Below are positions 1 through 6,569 of a stretch of DNA of 14,983 bases, piece after piece. The translations under genes and the position numbers were made by a program. Where the stretch lies: the NCBI GenBank assembly GCA_003526065.1, contig DQBD01000217.1:605-15587 (forward strand). The letters are read 5' to 3'. How positions within the stretch are numbered: the first letter of the stretch is position 1; each line of letters starts with the position of its first letter. The notes under the pieces were generated by a model. That model did not search any database. It saw only the letters and a program-made list of their open reading frames with translations, and had not been told where the DNA came from. The DNA comes from Gammaproteobacteria bacterium. GTDB taxonomy: Bacteria; Pseudomonadota; Gammaproteobacteria; Immundisolibacterales; Immundisolibacteraceae.

Positions 1-566
1 CGCAGCATGCGCACCGGATCCTCTCGGTAGCGCGCTTCCGGCTCACCGATGGTGCGCAGCCGCCGCGCGGCGATGTCCTCCAGCGCGCCGACGTGGTCGA
101 TGAGCGAGAAATCCTCGATGCGGTAGTACAAGGCGTTGACGGTGAAGTCGCGGCGGATCACGTCCTCCTCGCGCGTGCCGTAGACGTTGTCGCGCAGGAT
201 GCGATCGCCGTCCAGGCGCGCATCGGCGTCATCCTCGGCCTTGTCGTGGGAGGCGCGGTAGGTGGCCACCTCGATGATTTCCGGCCCGTAGTGCACGTGC
301 GCCAGACGAAAGCGCCGGCCGATCAGTCGACTGTTGCGGAAGGTGGCCCGCACCTGCTCGGGCAGTGCGCTGGTGGCAACGTCGAAGTCCTTGGGGGTAA
401 CCCCAAGCAATAGATCGCGCACGCCCCCGCCGACAAGGCAGGCCTCGAAGCCGGCCTTGTGCAAGCCGTACAGAACGTTCAGCGCGTTCTTGCTGATCTG
501 GGCGCGGGAAATGGAGTGATCGCTGCGGGGCAGGATACGCGGGTGACCGAGTAAGGGTTCCGGCAT
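1..566 (-). CDS. pcnB: Poly(A) polymerase I (PcnB), N-terminal 188 residues, cut by the window edge
   Basis: This gene encodes the enzyme that adds 3' poly(A) tails to RNA and so promotes RNA decay. The visible part is the nucleotidyltransferase head. The glycine-rich motif [10 protein letters not shown] lies at about residues 46-55. It is followed by KDFDVATSA at 59-67, where D60 and D62 are the metal-binding aspartates. [11 protein letters not shown] spans 138-148, and REDPVRML at the edge begins the region shared with CCA-adding enzymes. The leader [16 protein letters not shown] and the [17 protein letters not shown] stretch look like PcnB rather than tRNA nucleotidyltransferase, but the C-terminal RNA-binding domain that would settle this is outside the window. 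The ATG at 564-566 is the only plausible start, with only a weak Shine-Dalgarno sequence. In E. coli folK follows pcnB; what follows here cannot be seen. Confidence 0.9.
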   Translation of the reverse strand, partial: MPEPLLGHPRILPRSDHSISRAQISKNALNVLYGLHKAGFEACLVGGGVRDLLLGVTPKDFDVATSALPEQVRATFRNSRLIGRRFRLAHVHYGPEIIEVATYRASHDKAEDDADARLDGDRILRDNVYGTREEDVIRRDFTVNALYYRIEDFSLIDHVGALEDIAARRLRTIGEPEARYREDPVRML

Positions 567-615
567 AGGTCTCGTGGTGACGGTGTACGCAGGGGCGGGA
601 AATCTGCCCCGACTG

Positions 616-644
616 TCGCAATAGGCCGTGTGCTGGGCTATAGT
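616..644 (+). promoter_or_regulatory. Probable sigma70 promoter of tRNA-Glu
   Basis: A good -10 element, TATAGT, lies at 639-644. At 17 bp upstream is a weak -35, TCGCAA (616-621), matching only three of six consensus positions. The predicted start near 651 leaves a leader of about 19 nt before the tRNA at 670, which is typical. The -10 is clear; the -35 is inferred from spacing. Confidence 0.45.
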
Positions 645-669
645 ATCAGCTTGCCTTCGCAAGCCGCCG

Positions 670-745
670 GCTCCCTTCGTCTAGTGGCCCAGGACGTCGC
701 CCTCTCACGGCGAAAACAGGGGTTCGAGTCCCCTAGGGAGCGCCA
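670..745 (+). tRNA. tRNA-Glu (anticodon CTC)
   Basis: This is a complete 76-nt tRNA that closely resembles the E. coli tRNA-Glu sequence. The acceptor stem is GCTCCCT (670-676) paired with AGGGAGC (735-741), followed by discriminator G742 and an encoded CCA at 743-745. The anticodon stem TCGCC (697-701) pairs with GGCGA (709-713). The loop CTCTCAC puts the anticodon CTC at 704-706, reading GAG codons. The T arm carries GGTTCGAGTCC. Many bacteria have only the TTC isoacceptor, so the CTC form suits a GC-rich genome rich in GAG codons; a TTC copy should exist elsewhere. Confidence 0.97.
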
Positions 746-751
746 CACACA

Positions 752-798
752 CCGGCGCTGCAAGACGCCGGCATGCAGCCGCATGCCGGCCGGGCATG
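752..798 (+). terminator. Overlapping GC-rich hairpins between tRNA-Glu and the thioesterase gene
   Basis: The strongest element is a perfect 10-bp stem, GCCGGCATGC (767-776) paired with GCATGCCGGC (781-790), with loop AGCC. It shares bases with a preceding stem (CCGGCG 752-757 with CGCCGG 766-771) and a following stem (CATGCC 782-787 with GGCATG 793-798), so neighbouring stems exclude one another. No T-tract follows, so an intrinsic terminator is only a possibility. The structure could also mark the end of the tRNA transcript for processing, or act on the thioesterase leader that starts downstream. Confidence 0.4.
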
Positions 799-833
799 TC
801 TTCCAAGATTGGGATCACTCCCGCCCCGCTCAA

Positions 834-837
834 GAGG
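834..837 (+). promoter_or_regulatory. Ribosome binding site that decides the thioesterase start
   Basis: AGAGG (with flanking AAGAGGTGA) lies 7 nt before the GTG at 845. It favours that GTG over the in-frame ATG at 773, which lies inside the hairpin region and has no Shine-Dalgarno sequence. Confidence 0.7.
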
Positions 838-844
838 TGACCGC

Positions 845-1249
845 GTGGTCGACCCGGTACTCGCCGGCAGCGAACCGGCCATCCGTGTGCTGGCGATGCC
901 CGCCGACACCAACCCCACCGGCGACATCTTCGGTGGCTGGATCATGGCGCAGATCGACCTGGCCGGCGGCATTGTCGCCAGCCGCCGCGCGCGCGGCCGG
1001 GTGGTCACCGTGGCCATGAACGCCTTCGAGTTTCACGAGCCCGTGTTCGTCGGCGACCTGGTCAGCTGCTACGGCCGGGTGGTGCGTGTCGGCCGCACCT
1101 CGCTGACCCTGCACCTGGAAGCCATCGCCGAGCGTGCCTCCGACCCTGGCCTGCTGGTCAAGGTAACCGAGGCCACCGCCACCTTTGTCGCCGTCGACGA
1201 CCAACGCCGGCCACGGCCCGTGCCGCCGGAAGCGATCAGTCCAGCCTGA
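845..1249 (+). CDS. YciA-like acyl-CoA thioesterase (hotdog fold)
   Basis: The 134-residue product matches the short single-hotdog acyl-CoA thioesterases of the YciA type (E. coli YciA is about the same length). These cytoplasmic enzymes hydrolyse acyl-CoA to free acid and CoA, recycling CoA and limiting acyl-CoA build-up. The diagnostic stretch is ADTNPTGDIFGGWIMAQID at residues 20-38; N23 and the acid D38 sit at the expected active-site positions. FHEPVFVGDLV at 63-73 follows. The GTG start is chosen for its Shine-Dalgarno sequence and because it gives the family length. The 3' end overlaps the convergent amidohydrolase gene by 14 bp, so the two transcripts must be complementary at their ends. 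Substrate chain length cannot be read from the sequence. Confidence 0.88.
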   Translation: MVDPVLAGSEPAIRVLAMPADTNPTGDIFGGWIMAQIDLAGGIVASRRARGRVVTVAMNAFEFHEPVFVGDLVSCYGRVVRVGRTSLTLHLEAIAERASDPGLLVKVTEATATFVAVDDQRRPRPVPPEAISPA

Positions 1250-2318
1250 AAAACCGCCGCGCATTGTCGCCGAGCAGCTTGTTCTTCTCCTCCAGCGTCA
1301 ACTCCGGCTGCGCGTAGGCCGCCTCGATTTCCTTGCGCACGGCGCGAAAGTCCACTTCGTGCGGGTAGTCGGTGGAAAAGGCGAATGCATCCGCCCCAAC
1401 GCGCTTGATCAGATACGGCAGCGTGGCCTCCCCCGGCTCGCAGCCAATCAGTACCTGCCCACTGCCCAGATAGTGCTCGAAGGTGCGGTACGCGCCCATC
1501 ATGCCCAGTTCCGCGTTGCGCGCCATCCGATCCAGCAGCACCGTGGTCCAGCCACAGCCGCCCTCGGCGAACGCCACGCGCAGGGCCGGATAGCGCTCGA
1601 ACACGCCGTTGTGGATCATCGAAACGGCCGCAATCATCAACCCCATCGGGTGATGGATGACATGCGAGGACAGGATCGAATTGACCGACGCCAGCCCCAG
1701 GCCCACGTTCGATCCGCCGTGCACGCCCAGCACACACCCCAGGTTGGCGGCCTCCTCGTAGATCGGCCAGTAGTACTCATGCCCGAGATCCAGCGGCAGG
1801 CCGGTGGACGGCAACATGGCACCCGGCAGGTCCAGCTCCTTAACCGCCCGGCGCAGCTCCTGCACCGCCGCCGAAGGCCTTTGCATTGGAATCAGCGCCA
1901 TCGGCAGCAGCTTGGCGCTGACACGCCGGTAGCGGTCGGCCACATAGTCGTTGTACGCCTGGCATACGGCGACCGCGTATGCCTCCTCGCGAAGCTGACC
2001 GACCGTCAACCCTTCGCTGGTGTACATCACCGAGTAATCGACGTTGGCGTTGGCCAGAAACTCGAGCCAGTCCTCGGCCGACCCCTTGCGGTGCGTGCTC
2101 GCCAGCTGCTGGTCGCCCATCACGCCGTGTTCGGCCTTGAACACCTCGGGATTCGGCCAGTGCACGCCATCGAGCGTTGGAAACGGGGTGCGAAAAAAGG
2201 TCTGCGGATTCAGGCAAAGTTCGCGCACTGACGGATGCGCGTACTCGGCCATTTCGGCCAGTGATTCCATGATGTGGCCATCGGCATCGACAGCCGGACG
2301 CAGGGCAGCGGCATCCAT
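1236..2318 (-). CDS. Metal-dependent amidohydrolase (amidohydrolase-related family, Amidohydro_2)
   Basis: The 360-residue cytosolic protein belongs to the TIM-barrel amidohydrolase group that includes ACMSD-like decarboxylases and hydratases of aromatic catabolism. The first metal motif reads DADGHIME (11-18): the first histidine of the usual DxHxH is replaced by D13 while H15 is kept, a variation common in this subgroup. Further expected ligands are H200 (LGVHGGSN) and D317 (FSTDYPH). AEGGCGWTTVLLDRM (251-265) is also typical. GGAGGA upstream gives a good Shine-Dalgarno sequence for the ATG at 2318. The likely chemistry is hydrolysis or non-oxidative decarboxylation of a small carboxylic or aromatic acid; the substrate is unknown. 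The upstream SMP-30-like hydrolase on the same strand may act in the same pathway, but 251 bp and a separate promoter lie between them. Confidence 0.85.
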   Translation of the reverse strand: MDAAALRPAVDADGHIMESLAEMAEYAHPSVRELCLNPQTFFRTPFPTLDGVHWPNPEVFKAEHGVMGDQQLASTHRKGSAEDWLEFLANANVDYSVMYTSEGLTVGQLREEAYAVAVCQAYNDYVADRYRRVSAKLLPMALIPMQRPSAAVQELRRAVKELDLPGAMLPSTGLPLDLGHEYYWPIYEEAANLGCVLGVHGGSNVGLGLASVNSILSSHVIHHPMGLMIAAVSMIHNGVFERYPALRVAFAEGGCGWTTVLLDRMARNAELGMMGAYRTFEHYLGSGQVLIGCEPGEATLPYLIKRVGADAFAFSTDYPHEVDFRAVRKEIEAAYAQPELTLEEKNKLLGDNARRFFRLD

Positions 2319-2344
2319 GGTCTCTCCTCCATCACCCGCATCGG

Positions 2345-2373
2345 TTTATTGAACGATCGTTATTTTCTGTGAC
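2345..2373 (-). promoter_or_regulatory. Promoter of the amidohydrolase gene with an embedded palindromic operator
   Basis: On the minus strand a -35-like GTCACA (2368-2373) and a -10-like AATAAA (2345-2350), each 4/6 to consensus, are separated by exactly 17 bp. A perfect 10-bp palindrome, AACGATCGTT (2352-2361), sits wholly within the spacer. Predicted transcription starts near 2338, about 20 nt before the ATG. The segment is markedly more AT-rich than its surroundings. A dyad placed between -35 and -10 is the classic position for a repressor, and ACGATCGT-cored sites are common among TetR-family operators. No regulator gene lies in the window, so the binding protein is inferred only as a type. 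Confidence 0.55.
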
Positions 2374-2569
2374 GTTAGCGCGCGGCACCCACCTTGGCAA
2401 GCACCTTGGAAGCGCTCACATCCGCGCGTGGACCGGCCTCCTTTGCCAACCCGATCGCCGCCCGCGGTGGCCGGTCGGCGCCAAGAACGCGCCTGACGAT
2501 GCACCGCGCCGGCTCTCGCCCGACGCCGCAAACCCCGCTCGCCACGCCCCCAGCGCCTGCCCACCGGAC
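2374..2569 (-). other. Non-coding gap with an in-frame open extension of the SMP-30-like gene
   Basis: After the SMP-30 stop (TGA, 2570-2572) the same minus-strand frame stays open for about 64 codons until TAA at 2375-2377. The translated extension ends in a protein-like tail (…SKVLAKVGAAR) but has no recognisable domain. The SMP-30 protein already ends naturally (DVPGAGSP), so this is probably untranslated. It could be the remnant of a lost gene. No convincing terminator was seen. Confidence 0.3.
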
Positions 2570-3424
2570 TCACGGAGAGCCGGCACCGGGCACATCCACC
2601 TCCAGCACTTCCACGCGAGCCGTGGAGTCGCCACCGGCCAGGCGTTCCACGTCGGTATCCGCCGTCACCATGAACAGCGTGCGGCCATCCACACCCCCAA
2701 GGTTGCAGGCCACCGCCCGCCGATTGTTCAGGGACACACGGTCGGTGATCCGCCCGCCGGACTCCACGCGCAGGAACGCATCGCCAACGAAGGCGCTTGC
2801 CCACACCGCCCCGGCCGCATCCAGACAGATACCGTCCGGCGCGCACTCACCCAGATCGGCGAACACACGCCGGTTGCGCAGCGTGTGGCCATCGATGTCG
2901 AACGCGGTCAGGCGATGCGCGAAGGTCTCGGCCACGATCAGCGTGGCGCCATCGGGCGTCACCGCCATGCCATTGGGAAAGTTCAGGTCGTGCGCGACCG
3001 CCCTGACCCGACCGTGGACGTCGACATGATGCAGGGCGGTCAGGCAACCGGCGGCATTACCGAAAAGGTCGAATCCGAAGTTGCCGACGAACACCCCACC
3101 GTCCGGCGCCCTCACCATGTCGTTGACGTCACCGGCGACGTGGCCCGACAGGTCGGCAAACGGCTCCGTTCGGCCATCCGGCCAGCGTCGCAGCAGGCGA
3201 CGATCGCGCATCGACACCACGAGCAGGCTGCCATCGGCCAGGAACGCGAGCCCCGACGGCCGGCCGGCCGGCAACTCGACCACGGTCTGCGCCTGCCCCA
3301 TGGCCGGCACGCGAAGCACGCGGCCACCGAACATGTCGGACAGCCACAGGGCCCCATCGTGCCAACGCGGACACTCCCCGAACACCAGACCCGACAGATA
3401 AATCTCGGTCACCGGTTCCCGCAT
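2570..3424 (-). CDS. SMP-30/gluconolactonase/LRE-family hydrolase
   Basis: The 284-residue product has the full length and repeat pattern of the six-bladed beta-propeller SMP-30 family, whose members hydrolyse sugar lactones or other esters with one divalent metal ion. The four metal positions are visible: E17 in FGECPRWH, N101 in GDVNDM, N151 in NFPNGMAV, and D197 in APDGICLD. The C-terminal strand VEVLEVDVPGAG is typical. No signal peptide is seen, so it is probably cytoplasmic. A strong purine-rich Shine-Dalgarno sequence (GAGGGGGGGAG) precedes the ATG at 3424. It diverges from the acyltransferase gene and lies upstream of the amidohydrolase on the same strand. Substrate is uncertain; such genes often sit in sugar-acid or aromatic catabolic clusters. 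Confidence 0.88.
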   Translation of the reverse strand: MREPVTEIYLSGLVFGECPRWHDGALWLSDMFGGRVLRVPAMGQAQTVVELPAGRPSGLAFLADGSLLVVSMRDRRLLRRWPDGRTEPFADLSGHVAGDVNDMVRAPDGGVFVGNFGFDLFGNAAGCLTALHHVDVHGRVRAVAHDLNFPNGMAVTPDGATLIVAETFAHRLTAFDIDGHTLRNRRVFADLGECAPDGICLDAAGAVWASAFVGDAFLRVESGGRITDRVSLNNRRAVACNLGGVDGRTLFMVTADTDVERLAGGDSTARVEVLEVDVPGAGSP

Positions 3425-3550
3425 CGCGCTCCCCCCCTCGTTGCCGGCGCGGCGCTCATGTCGCCGCCGTGCACCGGTATCATTGCACCGTTTTTCGTCC
3501 CCGGCTGGCGTCCGGTCCGGGGTGTTGCCAGTCCACCCGGCTCATTTCGG

Positions 3551-4474
3551 TTGAATCCAGTTCTACTGTCCGCGCAGCGACTGTCGTTCGCCGCGCTGGT
3601 CGCGCTCATCCGCGCCATGCCCAATCCGCGGGCACTGCGTTACCTGTGCCTGCTGATGGCCGCGTCGATGCGTCCGTTCGGCGCGTCGTGGCGACGCCTG
3701 GTGCAACGCAACCTGCGCCTGGTGTATGGCGACACGCTGCCAGCCCCCCAACAGCGCGCCATCGCCCGCGGGGTGTTCGAGCACTCCGCGCGCGGCTTCG
3801 CCGAATTGTTCTGGCTACCCCAGGAACACGGCATGACCGTGGCGGACTGGTGCGACGTGGAGGGGCTCGAACACATCGACGCCGCCCTGGCCGCCGGCAA
3901 GGGAGTGCTGCTGGCCACCGCACACATCGGCGGCTGGACCCTGCTGCCGCGCTACCTCCAGGAACGCGGGCAAAACACCGGTTCGCTGCTGCGCCTGCCC
4001 AGCAACCCCGTGGCCAGCGCCGGCGAGGCGCAGGCGTGCGAGCGCATGGGCCTCACCTTCTACAACACGCCCCTGAGCCGCGAACACGCACACGCCTGCC
4101 TGAGACTGTTGCGCAACAACGGCGTGCTGTTCATCGTCGCCGACCGTCGCTCGGCCGACGTGAAGGTCGATTTCCTGGGCCAGCCGGCCTGGTGCGCCAC
4201 CGGCACCGCATCGCTGCATCTGCGCACCGGCGCCGCCATCGTCCCGGCGTACGCCCGCCGCGAGGGCGACCGCCACCGCTTGGTGTTCGAGCCAGCGCTG
4301 CAGGTCGCGGCCAGCGGCGATCGCAAGGCCGACGAGCGCGCCATCACCGCCGAGTTGCACCGCATCTTTGGAACCTGGGTGCGGCGCCATCCCGAGCAAT
4401 GGATGTGGAACCATAACCGCTGGCGCCCACGCCGCAGTGAGATGAGGGAGCACGGGAATGAACATCGCCAATGA
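3551..4474 (+). CDS. LpxL/HtrB-like lysophospholipid acyltransferase family protein lacking the catalytic acid
   Basis: The protein resembles the inner-membrane acyltransferases that add secondary acyl chains to lipid A or related lipids. Family features from the TTG start are a hydrophobic N-terminal segment (about residues 11-41), WRRLVQRNLRLVYG at 47-60, a core block ATAHIGGW around 122-129, RTGAAIVPAY at 225-234 and HPEQWMWNHNRW at 280-291. The family's HX4(D/E) dyad is broken: H125 is present but the acidic position is T130. D198 is followed by R where DQ is usual. The start is uncertain: TTG 3551 gives 307 residues, about LpxL size, while ATG 3458 would give 338; neither has a good Shine-Dalgarno sequence. 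The 3' end overlaps the next gene by 17 bp, so the two are probably co-translated. Membership of the family is clear, while activity and acceptor are not. Confidence 0.8.
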   Translation: MNPVLLSAQRLSFAALVALIRAMPNPRALRYLCLLMAASMRPFGASWRRLVQRNLRLVYGDTLPAPQQRAIARGVFEHSARGFAELFWLPQEHGMTVADWCDVEGLEHIDAALAAGKGVLLATAHIGGWTLLPRYLQERGQNTGSLLRLPSNPVASAGEAQACERMGLTFYNTPLSREHAHACLRLLRNNGVLFIVADRRSADVKVDFLGQPAWCATGTASLHLRTGAAIVPAYARREGDRHRLVFEPALQVAASGDRKADERAITAELHRIFGTWVRRHPEQWMWNHNRWRPRRSEMREHGNEHRQ

Positions 4475-5933
4475 ATTGATCGACGCCGCCCGGCGTTGGC
4501 CGGACACCACGGCACTCCTTTTCGACAACCAGCGCATCAGCTTCGACTCGGTGGCGCGACAGGCCGGTCAGTGGCAGGCGAGCCTGCGGCGGCGTGGCGT
4601 ACAGGCGGGCGACCGCATCGCCATGCTGCTGCCCAACGGCCCCGAGTTTGCCTTCGGCTATTACGCAACCGTGGCGCTGGGTGCCGTGTTCGTGCCGCTG
4701 GATCCGGCGCTCAAGGCGGACGAGCTGGCCGGCATCCTCGACGACCTGCAACCCCGCCTGCTGGTCGCGGCCGACCGCCTTCGGGGCGTGGTGCACGACG
4801 CCCTCGCACTGAAGCAACACTCGCTGGACGTGCATACCCCCGACGAGATCGCCGGCGACACGCCGGCACCGTTCGAACCGGTCCCGGTGCAGGCGGACAG
4901 CGCCACGGCCGTGATCCTCTACACCTCCGGCACGGTCGGCGGCCCCAAGGGCGTGATGCTCAGCCACGACGCGCTGACACCGTCCATGCACGCCATGATC
5001 GACGTGCTGGCTTGCCGGCCCGGTGACGTGTACGGCTTTGCGGTGCCGATGTCGCACATTTCGGGCCCCATGCTGCTGGGCATCGCCATGCGCAGCGGCA
5101 TGACGCTGCTGCTGTTCGAACGGTTCGCACCCGGACGCTTCCTGGACGACGCCGAGCGTCACGGCATGACCTTGTCGCACATGGTGCCGCCCATGGCGCA
5201 CGCCCTGCTGCACAACCGCGGCGCGCACCGCCTGACGACATTCCGCGCACTGGTGACCTTCGGCATGACCGCCTCGCCGGAGATGCTGCATCAATTCCAT
5301 GCCCGCTGGCCGCATATCGGCCTGTCATCCGGCTACGGACTGACCGAGACCGGCCCGCTGGTGACCCTGGGGCCGGCGACCTTCCCTGACGACAAGTTCG
5401 GCGCGGTCGGCAAGCAGCTCGACTACGCAGGCATCCGCCTGGTCGAGGACGACGGCAGCGACGCGCCGACCGGTGGCAGCGGCGAGGTGTGGCTGTCCGG
5501 CCCGACCCTGATGCAGGGCTACTGGCGGCGCCCGGAACTGACCGCCGAAATGATGCCCGACGGCTGGTTTCGTACCGGCGATATCGGCATGTTCGACGCC
5601 GAGGGCTACCTGTGGATTCAGGGCCGCAAGAAGGACGTCATCAACGTCGCCGGCCTCAAGGTCTACGCCCCGGAAGTCGAGGACGCCATCTACAAGCATC
5701 CGGCCGTGGCAGAGGTGGCGGTACTGGGCGTCACCGGCGGCCTCAAGGGCGAAGCCGTGAAGGCGGTGGTGGTGCCCAAGGAAGACACCGCGCTGGCCGC
5801 CAGCGACATCGTCGAGCACTGCCGCAGCCTGCTGGCCGAGTACAAGGTGCCGCGCCTGGTGGACATACGTGCCGAGTCACTGCCGCGCTCGCGCACCGGC
5901 AAGATCAACAAGGAAGCGTTGCGCAAGGCCTGA
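4458..5933 (+). CDS. AMP-dependent synthetase/ligase (acyl-CoA synthetase-like)
   Basis: The 491-residue adenylate-forming enzyme would activate a carboxylic acid with ATP to an acyl-AMP and pass it to CoA or a carrier. Motifs in order: P-loop-like YTSGTVGGPKGVMLSH at 155-170 (V160 replaces the usual T), SGYGLTETGP at 291-300, WFRTGDIG at 370-377, the hinge region GRKKDVINVAGLKVYAPEVE at 389-408, and the C-terminal PRSRTGKINKEAL with catalytic K482. Length and motif set fit fatty- or aryl-acyl-CoA ligases. The ATG at 4458 has a good Shine-Dalgarno sequence, GAGGGAG (4444-4450), inside the end of the acyltransferase gene. The overlap suggests that the ligase activates the acid which the acyltransferase-like protein uses or modifies; this is inference. 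Substrate is unknown. Confidence 0.9.
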   Translation: MNIANELIDAARRWPDTTALLFDNQRISFDSVARQAGQWQASLRRRGVQAGDRIAMLLPNGPEFAFGYYATVALGAVFVPLDPALKADELAGILDDLQPRLLVAADRLRGVVHDALALKQHSLDVHTPDEIAGDTPAPFEPVPVQADSATAVILYTSGTVGGPKGVMLSHDALTPSMHAMIDVLACRPGDVYGFAVPMSHISGPMLLGIAMRSGMTLLLFERFAPGRFLDDAERHGMTLSHMVPPMAHALLHNRGAHRLTTFRALVTFGMTASPEMLHQFHARWPHIGLSSGYGLTETGPLVTLGPATFPDDKFGAVGKQLDYAGIRLVEDDGSDAPTGGSGEVWLSGPTLMQGYWRRPELTAEMMPDGWFRTGDIGMFDAEGYLWIQGRKKDVINVAGLKVYAPEVEDAIYKHPAVAEVAVLGVTGGLKGEAVKAVVVPKEDTALAASDIVEHCRSLLAEYKVPRLVDIRAESLPRSRTGKINKEALRKA

Positions 5934-5939
5934 TCTGAC

Positions 5940-5971
5940 GCTGGGCGGTGCCGGACGCGGCATCGCCCAGC
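5940..5971 (+). terminator. Strong hairpin after the acyltransferase-ligase pair
   Basis: A 14-bp stem begins 7 nt after the ligase stop: GCTGGGCGGTGCCG (5940-5953) pairs with CGGCATCGCCCAGC (5958-5971), with loop GACG. The only imperfection is one G·U pair (5948 with 5963), which would be a C-A mismatch in a minus-strand transcript, so the hairpin fits plus-strand termination better. There is no T-tract, so it is not a textbook intrinsic terminator. It separates this pair from the convergent GNAT gene. Confidence 0.5.
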
Positions 5972-6055
5972 CACCCGTGCCGCCCCCCGAGAACGGCCCC
6001 GCGCCGGGCACGGCACCGGCGTGTGGATCGGCCAGCCGACATCCCGTGGCGGGCC

Positions 6056-6081
6056 TTCGGCTCAATGCTTCGGCTCAATGC
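6056..6081. repeat. 13-bp perfect tandem duplication at the GNAT gene end
   Basis: TTCGGCTCAATGC occurs twice in direct succession (6056-6068 and 6069-6081). The right-hand copy contains the GNAT stop codon (6075-6077 on the minus strand), and the extra copy lies just beyond it, so the coding sequence is not altered. This looks like a slippage duplication. Confidence 0.95.
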
Positions 6082-6506
6082 CGCACGGTCAGATGCATCG
6101 CCACATGCGCGATGCCCGCTTCGAGAAACGCGTCACCTTCGGCGATGAAGCCGGCCGCCTCGTAGAACCCGCGGGCCCGCACCTGGGCATGCAGGTGCAA
6201 CTGCGCCATACCCAGGCGCTGTCCCAGCTGCACCGCCGCCTCCAGCAAGCGACGGCCGACCCCCTGCCCGCGCGCACCGCGCAGCACCGCCATCCGCCCG
6301 ATGTGGGCGTCCGGCAAGAGCCGCGCGCAGCCGACCGGTAATCCGGCGGCATCGCGCGCCAGCAGGTGCCACGCGCCCGCATCGCGGCCGTCCACCTCCA
6401 CCGCCTCCGGCACCCCCTGCTCGTCGATGAACACAGCGCGACGGACGGCCAGCAGTTCGGCGGCGTGCTGCATCCAGCGCACCTGGGAGACGGTGTAGGG
6501 CGGCAT
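6075..6506 (-). CDS. GNAT-family N-acetyltransferase
   Basis: The 143-residue protein is a single GNAT domain transferring an acetyl group from acetyl-CoA to an amine. VRRAVFIDEQGVPEAVEVDG at 21-40 is characteristic of the small YjcF-like subgroup. IGRMAVLRGARGQGVGRRLL at 69-88 contains the pyrophosphate-binding R/Q-x-x-G-x-G loop (RGQGVG), and ARGFYEAAGF at 111-120 is the usual C-terminal motif. The ATG at 6506 precedes the conserved fold; its Shine-Dalgarno sequence is weak. It diverges from the flavin oxidoreductase gene across 63 bp and converges on the ligase gene. Acceptor substrate is unknown. Confidence 0.86.
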   Translation of the reverse strand: MPPYTVSQVRWMQHAAELLAVRRAVFIDEQGVPEAVEVDGRDAGAWHLLARDAAGLPVGCARLLPDAHIGRMAVLRGARGQGVGRRLLEAAVQLGQRLGMAQLHLHAQVRARGFYEAAGFIAEGDAFLEAGIAHVAMHLTVRH

Positions 6507-6569
6507 AGGGCAGGCAAGACGGGTTGTTAAACTGGCGCCATTCAAGCACGAAGCGGACCCGCCCTCCCA

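Noticed and set aside
670..745. tRNA-Glu as a phage or island integration site
   Set aside because: No integrase gene and no repeat of the tRNA 3' end were seen in the window.
1185..2231. 348-codon plus-strand frame opposite the amidohydrolase gene
   Set aside because: Antisense shadow with no motif; the minus-strand amidohydrolase has its metal ligands, Shine-Dalgarno sequence and promoter.
3475..3495. CGGT/ACCG hairpin followed by TTTTT, resembling an intrinsic terminator
   Set aside because: The stem is only 4 bp and no plus-strand gene ends upstream that it could terminate.
2369..4474. A single 701-codon plus-strand frame covering the SMP-30 region and the acyltransferase
   Set aside because: The first part is antisense to the clear SMP-30 gene and shows no domain; only the part from about 3551 is a real protein.
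6528..6533. TAAACT as -10 of the oxidoreductase gene, and the same TAAACT at 14693-14698 before the chimeric frame
   Set aside because: No matching -35 at 16-18 bp in either place; kept only as a hint.
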